DNA from: Calamus simplicifolius
Taxonomy: Eukaryota; Streptophyta; Magnoliopsida; Arecales; Arecaceae
Length of the DNA stretch: 64,000 bases
Direction: 5' to 3'
Assembly: GCA_900491605.1 (NCBI GenBank)
Contig: UESW01003881.1
Location: 460,438 to 524,437 of the forward strand
The position numbers and the translations under genes are program-made. Below are positions 32,262 through 42,249 of this stretch, piece after piece (position 1 is the first letter of the stretch; the number at the start of each line of letters is the position of its first letter). A model generated the notes under the pieces. The model was not told the DNA's origin and did not search any database. It saw nothing but the letters and a program-made list of their open reading frames with translations.

Positions 32262-33980
32262 CTATCGAGGAATGTAGCTAACGCTGAAGTGAGTAAAGGG
32301 GGAAACCAGCGAGTACACCATATCTAAGTAGCGGGCCATGATGAGATCCCTTGCCTCGTATTCCTTTGTAATCTGACCAGCAACCAGTTGGGAGTCGGTG
32401 AATGCCCTAAGGCATTTCGCCCCAAGCTCTCGAGCCAATCTCACACCGGATAACAAAGCTTCATATTCCGCCTGATTATTAGTGGCTGGAAAGAGGAAGC
32501 AAAGTGCACACTCGGTCACAACCCCATCCGAGTTGGCCAAGATGAGGCCTGCTCCGCTCCCCTGAGAATTTGATGCCCCATCCACATGAAGGACCCATTC
32601 ATCATCACTGGTCCCGAGGGGCTGAGTGTCCGTAGGAGGTTCTTTAGGGTGCTCCATTCCCCAAGTACATTCGACCAGAAAATCTGCCAAGACTTGAGAC
32701 TTCATGGCCGAACGGGGGCGGAAAGAGAGATCAAACTCTCCCAGCTTGAGGGCCCACCTTGCCAGCCGGCCAGAAGTATCTGGGCGAGCAAGAACTGTCT
32801 TCAGAGGCTGGTCTGTGATCACCGTGATCGGGTGGGCTTGGAAGTACGGCCGCAGACGTTGGGCAGACACGATCAATGCAAAGATGATCTTTTCCATATT
32901 TAAATATCGGGTCTCTGCATCATGAAGCACCTTACTCGTATAGTATACGGGCCTTTGTGTGCCATCGGTGTCCACCCGGACTAGGACAGAGCTAACAACT
33001 TCAGGGGAGGCCGCAAGGTATAGAAGGAGTTCTTCTCCATCCGTCGGCTTGGCTAGCAGTGGCGGGGTAGATAAGAATTCCTTTAACCCTTCGAACGCCT
33101 CCTGGCACTCTTTCGTCCATTCGAACTTGTTGACTCTGCAAAGCGCCTTGAAGAAAGGTAGACACCTTTCAGCGGACTTGGATAGAAAGCGGCTTAGGGC
33201 GGCTACCCTCCCTATCAGGCGCTGTATTTCCTTCTTATTGGCAGGAGGCCTCATGTCCAAGATAGCTTGGACTTTGTCCGGGTTTGCTTCGATCCCCCTC
33301 TGGGTTACCATGAAGCCCAAGAACTTTCCGGCTGTCACCCCAAATGCACACTTACGAGGGTTCAGCTTCATCTGGTACCGACGAAGGTTGTCAAAAGTTT
33401 CTGTTAGGTCCGTGATGTGGTCGATGGCATGAACGCTTTTTGTCAACATGTCATCCACGTACACTTCCATGTTACGTCCTATCTGACCTTCAAAGACTTT
33501 GTTCATCAGCCTCTGGTAAGTGGCTCCCGCATTCTTTAACCTGAAAGGTATTACCTTGTAGCAATATAACCCTTTCTCGGTTATGAAGGAGGTAGCTTCT
33601 TCATCCGCTGGATTCATTCGGATCTGGTTGTATCCAGAGAAAGCATCCATGAAGCTTAGGACCTCATGGCCGGATGTAGCGTCCACCAGTTGATCGATTC
33701 GGGGCAGGGGAAAGCTGTCTTTAGGGCATGCCTTGTTGAGGTCGGTGAAATCTACACACATTCTTCAGCTTCCGTTGGTCTTGCGGACTAGCACCACATT
33801 AGCCAACCATTCGGGGTAGTGGACCTCATGAATATGGCCCGCAGCCATTAACTTGTGGATCTCCTCGTCGATAGCTTTCTGTCTGTCTGGAGCAAAGTTT
33901 CTTTTTTTCTGTCGGATCGGCCGACACTCTGGCTTGAGGTTAAGCCGATGGGTGATTACCTCTTCAGGGATGCCCAGCAT
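32262..33980 (-). pseudogene. Element C reverse transcriptase and dual RNase H
   Basis: 33980-33765: RPIRQKKRNFAPDRQKAIDE up to LVRKTNGS, then TGA in place of Trp. 33761-32262 (499 codons): CVDFTDLNKACPKDSFPLPR, LSFMDAFSGYNQIRM, IPFRLKNAGATYQRLMN (Gly of the usual PFGL changed to Arg) and the catalytic VYVDDMLTKS. A gypsy RNase H-like region follows, with YYTSKVLHDAETRYLNMEK and VITDQPLKTVL. A second RNase H starts VLHVDGASNSQGSGAGLIL and continues NNQAEYEALLSGVRLAREL and FTDSQLVAGQI. A second, archaeal-type RNase H after the gypsy one is diagnostic of Tat elements. It ends at TAG after SYIPR. Confidence 0.92.
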
Positions 33981-33992
33981 GTCTGAGGACGA

Positions 33993-34613
33993 TCATGCGA
34001 AGACATCAGTGTTGGCACACAGAAAAGTAAGAAGTTGATGACGTGCTTCCTCTTGGAGCAATGCCCTCATCTGAACAGTCCTTGTTGGGTCATCACCCAA
34101 GGGGAGGGTTAGAAGGTGCTCTGCCGGCTCTCCCCTTCTTCCCAACTCCCGAGGATCGAGTGACTCAGAGGCTGTAGCCGACGCCGCGTTCAGCGGGCTG
34201 GGAGACAAATGGTAGCAAGGCAGAAGTGGGCTTTGCTCCCCTTTCATTTCTCTGACCCCTTCATTGGTGGGGAACCTTACCAATAACCTCTTAGTGAAGA
34301 TTACGACATCCAGCAGATTCAACCCTGGTCTTCCCAAGATAGCGTTGTAAGCCAGTGGGACCCGGACCACTAGGAAATTTATAACCACAGTGCTCTGACA
34401 TGGAGGGGTTCCAACCGTGACCGGAAGGGCAATTTCCCCCTCGACAGTCACTGAATCTCCCGTGAAACCCATTAGCGGTGTGGCAACCGGTCGGAGTAAA
34501 GACCTTGACAAGTTCATCCGAACAAAAGCCTCATAGCTCAAGACATCCACAGAGCTCCCACTATCTATTAAAATTCTTTTTATAGGATGTTTGGCTATAG
34601 TCATAGACACCAC
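33993..34613 (-). pseudogene. Element C aspartic protease
   Basis: 206 codons with the active site ILIDSGSSVDVLSYEAF, the loop LPVTVGTPPCQSTVVINFLV and the second-half motif AYNAILGRPGLNLL. It ends at a TGA in LCANTDVFA where the family has Trp (TGG to TGA); the same product continues in the next feature. Confidence 0.9.
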
Positions 34614-34691
34614 GACGCTGTCGTCATGTTTATTAACTACCCCCTCTAGATCCTTTCCGAAGAAAGGAATTACAGAGTCTATTCCCTCTCG

Positions 34692-36368
34692 CTACCTCTT
34701 CGAACCACCATCCGCTCCCCAGGAAATCATAGCTATAGTCTTTTCAGTTGGAGCATTATCCACGCCAGCCGGGCGACTCGGAGGCACCGGGGGGCCCAAC
34801 GCGGGGAGATTTCCCCGTCGAACAAATTTGCTTAGGTGGCCTTGCTGAACCAGCTCCTCAATGGCCTTTTTCAGATGGTGGCAATCCTCGGTGTCGTGGC
34901 CGTAGTCTCGGTGGTACCGGCAATAAAACTCCTTGTTGCGGGGGGGCCCAGACTTCAAGGGAGTCAGACGCTTGAAATAAGGTTCCTCCTCTATCTCCAG
35001 TAGGATGTGAGAGATGGGAGCCATGAGGGGGGTGAATTGCTCCTTAGGAACCAGTGTCTGTGGTCGGCGATCTAGACGGCGTGGAGGCTTGGGCTTACGA
35101 GGTCGTGCACCGGCGTGTTCAGTAGGCGGTGGTTTATTATTGATGTTCTTATCAACTTCCCTCCTAGAAGAATCCACCTCATCGGCACGGATGTACTTTT
35201 GGGCTCGGCTCAGAAGCTCGACATAGGAACTCGGAGGCTTCTTATCCATGGAATACGCGAACCTGGATGGACGAAGTCCTCGTTTCAGGGCCAAAGTGGC
35301 CACGGAATCTTCCAGGTTGTACACCTCCAACGCCGCCTCCTTAAATCAAGCGATGAAATCCTTCAAGGTCTCGCCACTCCTCTGCTGAACAGCAAAGAGG
35401 CTATCTGCCACTCGCGGGATCTTTCGACAGGCATCAAAGTGAGCCAGGAAAGATCGCTCGAGCTGCCGAAATGAGTTGATGCTGCGCGGGGGCAAGCGAG
35501 AGTACCACGCGCGCGCCGCTTTCCGGAGAGTGGCCGGAAAGGCGACACATAAAAGGGAGTCCGTCGCTCCCTGGACCTGCATAAGGACCTTGTAGCTCTC
35601 CAGGTGGTCAAGGGGATCCGCCGTCCCATCGTATGGATCCAGTTGGGGGAGACGGAACCGGGGCAGGACCGGCTCCTCCATGATATGACGGGAAAGCGGG
35701 GGACGGCGCTCATAAGCCGTTCCGTAAGGGTCGGTGATCCGGCGGCTGAGCTCGTCCAACTGTCGGTGATACTCGTCAAGCCTTTACTCGGCCCAACGGA
35801 GGGTTTTTCGGAGAGTGCCATCTTGGGATGAATCAGAGGAGGGAGCTGAAGAAGATCTCCGGCGCAAAGAATGCGCCCGCCTAGACTCTCTTTCCTTCGG
35901 CCGATGGTGGGAACGATCGGAGTGGCGAGAAGGGGACCGCCGTCGCTTTGAGGTCCCTCGGTGATGAGGTTCGGGGGGTGAGCGGTGGGAGATTTCAGGC
36001 GGGGTCCCACCTTGGTGAGACTGGACTGTTCCCCGCATTCCTTCGTCAAGCATAGGGGGCTGAGTTGCAGCAGCCAAATGATGCTCTTGCAGCCCCCGGA
36101 CCATTGTCATCAGATCCTGGACCTGGTGGGCCAGAGCTTCGAGCTGGTCCAGTTGGCTCATCTGTGCAGGAGGCGGAACATGGAGATTGGCCTCCGAATG
36201 CTCAGCCCGTGGAAGGCGCCCGGCTGCTTGACTGGAGGAAGCCTCCTGTGCTCGCGTGGTCACCATCGTTCCCCTTGCAAAATTGGTGGGGTCACGGGGA
36301 GAACTTTCGTCTTCCTCCCCTGTGAACTGCCCCCTACCTGGCGCGCCAATCTGTTGCCGCCAACTCAC
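34692..36368 (-). pseudogene. Element C gag
   Basis: Three pieces: 36368-35784 (Ser/Arg-rich leader, with HQVQDLMTMVRGLQEHHLAA helix), 35759-35346 (capsid: PQLDPYDGTADPLDHLESYK, FPATLRKAARAWYSRLPP, RQLERSFLAHF) and 35330-34692 (SVATLALKRGLRPSRFAYS, then the zinc-finger-like CRYHRDYGHDTEDCHHLKKA). The breaks are single stops; the one at about 35343 is TGA where Arg (CGA) is expected in DFIA-R-FKEAALE. The start at 36368 overlaps the LTR boundary, so the true start may be internal. ORFs at 36365-36724 and 35363-36049 are shadows. Confidence 0.88.
36333..36351 (-). promoter_or_regulatory. Element C primer-binding site
   Basis: Directly inside the 5' LTR the minus strand reads GATTGGCGCGCCAGGTAG. 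TTGGCGC-type sites at this position are usual in Tat elements; I have not matched it to a particular tRNA. Confidence 0.7.
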
Positions 36369-37191
36369 TTATGATGAACGTCGAATGGGCTAGGATCGTG
36401 GTGAGCGTAGAAAAGTCGCCGTCTTCCTTCTAGAGCCTGCAAAAAAGTCCCGGGCCGGTATTTCCGGTGGGGACCCTCCGACGCCCAAGTCAGCGAGTCG
36501 TGAAACAGGGAGATTATGTGTGGAATTCGAAAGAGGAAGCCAGAGAGAGAGTCCCCTTCGCATGGAGCTAGGGTCCTCTTTTTATACCTACCTGGGATCT
36601 CGTTTATCTCGTTCTGTTGGAACCGTCGAATCTTCCCTGTTGTGATGTTTCCTCGAACAGCAAGTCGTTGGGCTGTTGCTGAATAAGGGCCGCTTATAGC
36701 GGTAACTGCCGATCGAGCTAACACTTGCCCGTGATTTCGGCGAACGAGGTGCTCGGCAGTAGACCTTAGATCACGGGATCCGTTGTATGAGACTGGTCAT
36801 TGAAGGCCGACGCTGGGAGTTGGAGCTGGAGGCCGGCGCTGGAGGCCGTCGCTGAATGCCGGCGCTAGATGCCGGAGCCAGTCTTAGCGCTGGACCAACG
36901 CTGGTGGCCGACGCTGGTGGCTGACGCTGAAGGCCGACGCTGGATGCCAGCGCTGGAGGCCGGAGCCAAAGTCTTAGCGCTGGGACCGATGCTGATGGCC
37001 GATGCTGGTGGCCGACGCTGAAGGCCGACGCTGGATGCCAGCGCTGGAAGCCGGAGCCAAAGTCTTAGCGCTGGGACCGATGCTGAAGGCCGACGCTAAA
37101 GGCCCCGCGAAAGGGGTTTTGCTGTCACATCATTGCTTTCAAAAACCGTGCAAAAGATAATACTACCCAGAGGAAGCGGCCAGCCGTATCA
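36352..37191 (-). repeat. Element C 5' LTR
   Basis: 840 bp, beside the primer-binding site. It contains the same GCCGACGCTG tandem block (about 36795-37105) as the 3' LTR, with one extra partial unit arrangement. It ends GCCGTATCA followed by ctaat. Confidence 0.92.
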
Positions 37192-37196
37192 CTAAT

Positions 37197-37864
37197 GAAC
37201 AAAATAGCACTTTCCAAAACCATCTGCCCTCTATCTACACCTAGAAAATTTAGCCTGGGGGATTAAGCCTCAACAAACCAAAACAGACAAAAGTTTCCAT
37301 CTCAGCAAAGATACTGGTTTGTAGCCTTTTATGCAGAAAGTTCCCACCTCAGCAAAGCTTTTGGTTTGTATCACTATCGGGCACTCTCCTACTGCCTGAT
37401 GCACATAAAACTCAGTTGTTGTCCAGTGCAAACAATTTATCCGATATTTTCCAATCATTCTTTTACAATCTTCAATGGATTATTTAATTATTGCATCTCA
37501 ACACCAATGACTTCAAATTATCATTAATCTTGGTTTTACAACTACACAGATAACGCAATGTCTTGGTTCCCATAGATCAGCCAAAATATCAGAGTACATC
37601 AATTCCTTTTTATTTTTTCCAGAAATTCATCTCAGTCAAGATAAACTGGTCAAGATGCAGGGATTCAAAAACCACTGTTATACCATATGCATTGATTTAA
37701 ATCATTTTATTAAAGACATAAGACCGCACAACAAATCATGCCTACAAATATGGATTATAATATTGATTCCTACAAATACAGAGCCAAATAAACAAGCAGC
37801 TGATTTCATTGGTATTAGTTTTACTTGTATTGGGTGAGAAAACCAAAATATAATATGGAGAACG
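37197..37864 (-). other. Probable FATB intron or intergenic remnant
   Basis: No coding similarity on either strand. It lies directly downstream (minus strand) of the FATB exon fragment and begins there with a GTATTT splice donor, so part of it may be the next FATB intron. No further FATB exon was found before element C interrupts it. Confidence 0.5.
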
Positions 37865-38325
37865 AAAATACCAGGAAGGATAGTGCTCGATCAGGATCTG
37901 CATTTTGGTGACAAACCAAATCAAATTTCTTTTACTCATCTCTGGTGTAGCTCCAAAACCATCACACAGGAGCCCAGCACTCCTCACATGATTGAGCGCT
38001 GTTTCCTGCGGACATAGGAGATTGTGAGGCATCGGAAACAATAGGGGTCAAATATTGAACGCACTGAGCTCTCCTTTGGCTCACCTATAAATGATTCATA
38101 AGCGTTTCTATGGAATCCGTCCGATCAGCCCCAATCTCAAACGACCCAATGGAAAAGTTCTGTCTGAAAATGAGTTCATCTTGCATGATCTTCCTGAGGC
38201 TAAATGTGTCAGCAAGCATGTCGGGACGGTCCACTGCTTCTCCGCTGCTAGAAAGATGGTCGTCACAGCGGCTAGGAGCACGCTCCAGTTGGGGAAAATA
38301 GCTACCTTCCCATCCAATTCATTAA
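37865..38325 (-). pseudogene. FATB: Acyl-ACP thioesterase (FATB) gene fragment
   Basis: FATB is the plastid enzyme that releases saturated fatty acids from acyl carrier protein. Seen on the minus strand: FPNWSVLLAAVTTIFLAAEK, then a frame change with about 20 bases lost (family WKPRRPDM region), RPDMLADTFSLRKIMQDELI, RQNFSIGSFEIGADRTDSIE and TLMNHL-stop, where FATB has Gln (CAG to TAG at ~38096). A GTGAGC donor follows. After about 85 bases the acceptor TGTCCGCAG leads to ETALNHVRSAGLLCDGFGAT and PEMSKRNLIWFVTKMQILIE, HYPSW, then a GT donor. Two adjacent exons with their splice sites are kept, so it arose from genomic DNA and is not a retrocopy. The hot-dog catalytic half is absent. Confidence 0.85.
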
Positions 38326-38901
38326 AAGACTAAATAACATATGCAAGCTACTACCAAGCAAAAACCATACAAATAGGAATTAGACTGAAATGAGGAACAT
38401 ACAAGCAGATAATACTGACAAACTATTAGGTACTCTCCAGCTCAAAAATAGTCTTATTACATCACCAAATAAAGTGTTTTAGAAACAAACTATTAAAAAC
38501 CAGATCACAACCAAACGATAAGCTTCGAATGCCGAAAATAATGATAAATCCACCGTGCATCATATCTCATAGAGGTGTTGCTTCATTCATATTCCTGCAA
38601 AATCATACAAATAAGAGCTCTCAGATACCTTAATTATAAACTCAACTACATCAAAGAAAAAGGAATCAACAAAATAACAGCTAGATCAAGGATCTACGTG
38701 ACAAAGAACAATGCTTGATCTTCCACAACTTGACAGCAGGTAGCACTAATTAATGCAGGCTAAACTTTTAAATAGGATTGACAAAGCTTAGGTTAGAATA
38801 AACTAAGATCTATGATACCCAGGACTAGGACCCAAGATATTTAGCCCAGCCTATTTATGTTATTGTAAAATTTGAAACATATGATATATGAAAGAACTGC
38901 T
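38297..38901 (-). repeat. 3' flank of the CNL gene, duplicated locus copy 1
   Basis: Non-coding; it matches 47097-47472 joined to 59060-59269 at a level I judge about 90%. Shared runs include ATAGCTACCTTCCCATCCA, CATACAAATAAGAGCTCTCA and GACAAAGAACAATGCTTGAT. It is the downstream region of the minus-strand CNL gene. The match begins at GAAAATAGCTACC, so the FATB fragment is not part of the duplicated block. Confidence 0.9.
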
Positions 38902-41900
38902 TCAAATAGGGTGGATTCTATAGACATACCGGACAATGGTTTCTCCTATTGTAATGCAAGGGATGTGAGAGATCTTGGGCCAATCACAGCCATTACTCAT
39001 TTGGCACCGTTCCTCCAACTCCTTTGTGCATGGTCTGATATACAATTCCTTGAGAGATGTGGGTAGGCCCCCATTCGGCAGTCTCCCGAAGTTAGAACAT
39101 CCTATTATCTTCAGTCTCTCGAGAGACGTAAGGCTCGTTATAATGTCGACAGGAAATAACCCAAGCATATTAAAATTATAGAAGCTGAGCTCTTTGAGGG
39201 AGGTGAGCTTTTGAAAGCACTCTGTTATCTTCTCAATAAAAGATAAGGATATGTTGTGATAACAGAAATCGACTTGCAGATATTTGATTGAAGCAAGCGC
39301 TTCTTCCGAAAGGCCCCAGATGAACTGCTGGCTATCATGATTTATGCTTATTTCTAGCTTAGATGGTGAAGCCACATCGTTGGAAGTTGGAAGCACGAGG
39401 GTCCTTGTTAACTTTGGGCAACCATAAATAAGAAGTTTGCGAAAACGAGGAAATAATAATCGGTCCTTCTTCGGTCCCAACCACACTTCCCACTCGTCCA
39501 AATATTCAAACATAAGTTGCTCCAATGATGGGAATGCGGTATCATCACCATCACTACCATAGAATTCGGCACCAACTTCTTTTACCGAGGGCATATGTTT
39601 AAAAGACAAAAACTTAAGAAAAGGTAGGTGTCCAAGAGGCGGAAGGACTGCCCATGCATGGCAATATTCTAGTCGAATAGACTCTAGATTAGATAGCCAT
39701 GTTTTGCTTAGCCAGCTTGGAGAAGTGATGCCACTGTAACCCTGGATTTGTAGCCCTGTGAGATTGGTATGCGGCCGAAGTTCTTCAATTATCTCTTTAC
39801 ACACATCTGCCCTGTGATCTTGGACAGCTCCTCTCCATTTTAAATGTAGGAATTCAAGGTGCTCTTTGTTGTGCAGCATGGCTTCACTAGCCTCCTCCTT
39901 ATTCCTAACATTCTCAAGATTGTGGATGTGTAGTCTTCCTCGTAATTGCCTCAAATTCTTTAATTGTCCTATCCCGCATCCATATTTGTCGTTGACGTAA
40001 TAGTTCTCTAATTCTTGAAGACATGTTAGTTTGCCAATTCCGACTACTTGTGCAGGTTCAATCCAACCTCCATTTAAATGCCGCAAATTGATGCAATTAC
40101 TCACATCTATTTGTAGGTCAGGATTCCTCTCCAGGAAATGTGAGACATTCAACACTTGTAGATGGTAAAGCTTGCACCAAGACTCCGGCAATTTTAGCGC
40201 ACGACAATGTAAGATTTCCATGTATCTTAAATGTACTAAATCACCAATAGCCTCTAATGACAAGTGAAATAGAATATCAGAGAATATCAACACACGAAGT
40301 TGTTTTGACTCTTTCAAAATGTACTGAATGAAACGAACAAGCCCCGAGTTGGATGAATCTGAAAGGGAAAATTCACCGGCAACGACGAGGCTACGTAGTT
40401 TTTTAATGTCACAAATGTCACACATATTTTCACATATCTCCAACTGATGATTCGTAGCAGCAATATAAAGCTGTCGAGCTCTCTTTGGGATTTGCACTGG
40501 CCCATCTGTCTCAATTCTACAACAATCATTATCAGACACAGATTCGGCAAGGTCATGTAGTAAATCATGAATCTTATAGCCATCTTCATGTCTGCCGTCT
40601 GCCTTCTGAAAGAAACACCTTTGTAATAGATTATCAAAAAACTGCACCCCAATGTCTTCTGCTTTCTTGCGCTCCTCATGGTGCGGTACAAAGCCTTGAG
40701 CCATCCAAAGTTGGACTAGTTTCTCCTTATCAAAGAGGTAATCCTTGGGAAACAAAGAACAATAGGCGAAGCATTGCTTTAGCTGTGCTGGCAGATAATC
40801 GTAACTTAGTTTCAGAGCCGGCATGATTCCATCTTCTTGCTGCTCTAATTCCCATAGTTTGCTTTTCAAGATTCCTCGCCAGTGCTCTTCCTTCAATTTA
40901 GGATTTAGTATGCTTCCGACAGTCTTTGCAGCCAAGGGCAAACCCCCCAACTTCTTTGCTATTTCCCTGCCAATCAGTTCCAATTTTGGGTGATGTTCTA
41001 GGATCTTGTCACCAAATGCACATTGTTTGAAAAACGTCCAAAAGTCCTCTTCTGCTAAACTATTTAAATCCACCGTTTCCTTTGTTCCCACGGCCGCTGC
41101 CACCTCATGACTCCTAGTGGTTACCATAATTCTGCTTCCTTCTTTGCCAAGTTCAAATGGTTTACACAAGTTTTCCCAATTGCTTCTCACTTCATTCCAT
41201 GTATCATCAAGGACAATTAGAATTCTCTTATCCTTAAGCTTCTCCCGAAGAATCTCTTGAATGTCCTCTAAGGTCATGAGATGAAGATTATTAAGCTTTG
41301 AGTCACTGGAAGTAGAGCCCATCATCTCTTTTTCTTTTTTGCAACAGGACATTATTATCTCTATTGTAAGCCTTCTCACATCAAAAGTTTCAGACACGCA
41401 TACCCATATCTTAAGATCGAAACGTTCATTTATCTCATTATTGTGAAAGACATGCTGAGCTACCGTGGTTTTCCCCACTCCCCCGATGCCAACTATGGAC
41501 AGAACAGAAAATATTTCTTTCCTAGATCTGGAATCACCAGTTCTTCTCACCAATGAATTTACTATTTTATTGATCACAATGTCTCGGCCAACAATTTCAG
41601 GTTCAACAGGCCTGGAGGTTGTTTGTCGCCACTCCAATGTTTCTTGCCGGCTATTGACATTAATCTCCACCAATTTGAGAAAATCCCGTGTCTGGGCACA
41701 AATACCATCAAAGCTACTGACAATCTCACGTAACTCATTGAGGTCATCATCAGAGAAGAAGAGGTGTTTGACCAAGGCTTTAGCAAGTTTTAGAATGTCA
41801 TGAGAAGAAGAAGACACAAAGTTCCAACGCACCTTGTTTTGTTTTTCAACCTTTGCTTTTAACAATTGATAGTCGAACTTGTCCAGTAAATCTTCTGCAT

Positions 41901-42147
41901 CACATGCAGCGTCTTTGAGATCCCTCAGCCATGTCGCCAAACCCGGATTCTGAATTCGCGTTTGCTGCTCGGCTGCATGGATCACGGCTTGGATCGTCGT
42001 CAGATTTTGCTGAAGCTTTTTCAAAGCATTCTTCACACCTTTCCGATACTTATACTGGCCCTCAAGATAGTCCCGGATCTTGTCAGCTAATTTACGAATG
42101 GCAGCAGACGCAAACCATCCTCCTACCACCAACTCAGCCCCCACCAT
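38902..42147 (-). CDS. CC-NB-ARC-LRR (CNL) disease resistance protein, intact
   Basis: An uninterrupted 1081-codon frame, the only intact-looking host gene. An intracellular immune receptor of the RGA type is the expected role; its pathogen is unknown. Residues 1-100 form an Rx-type coiled coil with an EDVID-like stretch (LKDAACDAEDLLDKFDYQ). NB-ARC: P-loop GIGGVGKTT (220-228), RNBS-A with FDLKIWVCVSETFD, kinase-2 ILIVLDDTWNE (309-319; usual Val before Trp is Thr), RNBS-B GSRIMVTTRS (337-346), GLPL motif GGLPLAAKT (401-409), RNBS-D CFAYCSLFPKDY (459-470) and an MHD-equivalent KIHDLLHDLA (525-534), with Ile for Met. Irregular leucine-rich repeats follow from about 570 to 1050. Length is normal for the family. 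The start ATG at 42147 precedes MVGAELVVGGWF, a usual CNL beginning. A degenerate copy lies at 59270-59900. No intron is needed. Confidence 0.93.
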   Translation of the reverse strand: MVGAELVVGGWFASAAIRKLADKIRDYLEGQYKYRKGVKNALKKLQQNLTTIQAVIHAAEQQTRIQNPGLATWLRDLKDAACDAEDLLDKFDYQLLKAKVEKQNKVRWNFVSSSSHDILKLAKALVKHLFFSDDDLNELREIVSSFDGICAQTRDFLKLVEINVNSRQETLEWRQTTSRPVEPEIVGRDIVINKIVNSLVRRTGDSRSRKEIFSVLSIVGIGGVGKTTVAQHVFHNNEINERFDLKIWVCVSETFDVRRLTIEIIMSCCKKEKEMMGSTSSDSKLNNLHLMTLEDIQEILREKLKDKRILIVLDDTWNEVRSNWENLCKPFELGKEGSRIMVTTRSHEVAAAVGTKETVDLNSLAEEDFWTFFKQCAFGDKILEHHPKLELIGREIAKKLGGLPLAAKTVGSILNPKLKEEHWRGILKSKLWELEQQEDGIMPALKLSYDYLPAQLKQCFAYCSLFPKDYLFDKEKLVQLWMAQGFVPHHEERKKAEDIGVQFFDNLLQRCFFQKADGRHEDGYKIHDLLHDLAESVSDNDCCRIETDGPVQIPKRARQLYIAATNHQLEICENMCDICDIKKLRSLVVAGEFSLSDSSNSGLVRFIQYILKESKQLRVLIFSDILFHLSLEAIGDLVHLRYMEILHCRALKLPESWCKLYHLQVLNVSHFLERNPDLQIDVSNCINLRHLNGGWIEPAQVVGIGKLTCLQELENYYVNDKYGCGIGQLKNLRQLRGRLHIHNLENVRNKEEASEAMLHNKEHLEFLHLKWRGAVQDHRADVCKEIIEELRPHTNLTGLQIQGYSGITSPSWLSKTWLSNLESIRLEYCHAWAVLPPLGHLPFLKFLSFKHMPSVKEVGAEFYGSDGDDTAFPSLEQLMFEYLDEWEVWLGPKKDRLLFPRFRKLLIYGCPKLTRTLVLPTSNDVASPSKLEISINHDSQQFIWGLSEEALASIKYLQVDFCYHNISLSFIEKITECFQKLTSLKELSFYNFNMLGLFPVDIITSLTSLERLKIIGCSNFGRLPNGGLPTSLKELYIRPCTKELEERCQMSNGCDWPKISHIPCITIGETIVRYVYRIHPI

Positions 42148-42249
42148 TTTAGCAACCTCTTTTTCTTGAAGACAAAAGGGAAGAAGATAGAAGAGAACGA
42201 ATGAGGATGGTCACCTAACTACAGGCTATGCTAGCCATACAGCCATAGA

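Larger units (their letters stand above)
26135..37191 (-). mobile_element. Ty3/gypsy element C, Tat lineage
   Basis: Two 840-bp LTRs (26135-26974 and 36352-37191), TGTTGC at the left and GCCGTATCA at the right, flanked by ccaat (26130-26134) and ctaat (37192-37196), a target duplication with one mismatch. On the minus strand: primer site, gag, protease, reverse transcriptase, RNase H, a second RNase H, integrase. Between integrase and the 3' LTR lie a 75-bp minisatellite (30020-30830) and an antisense gene on the plus strand (27413-29866). The second RNase H and the extra antisense coding region are known traits of the plant Tat lineage. Coding frames contain several stops. Confidence 0.92.
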
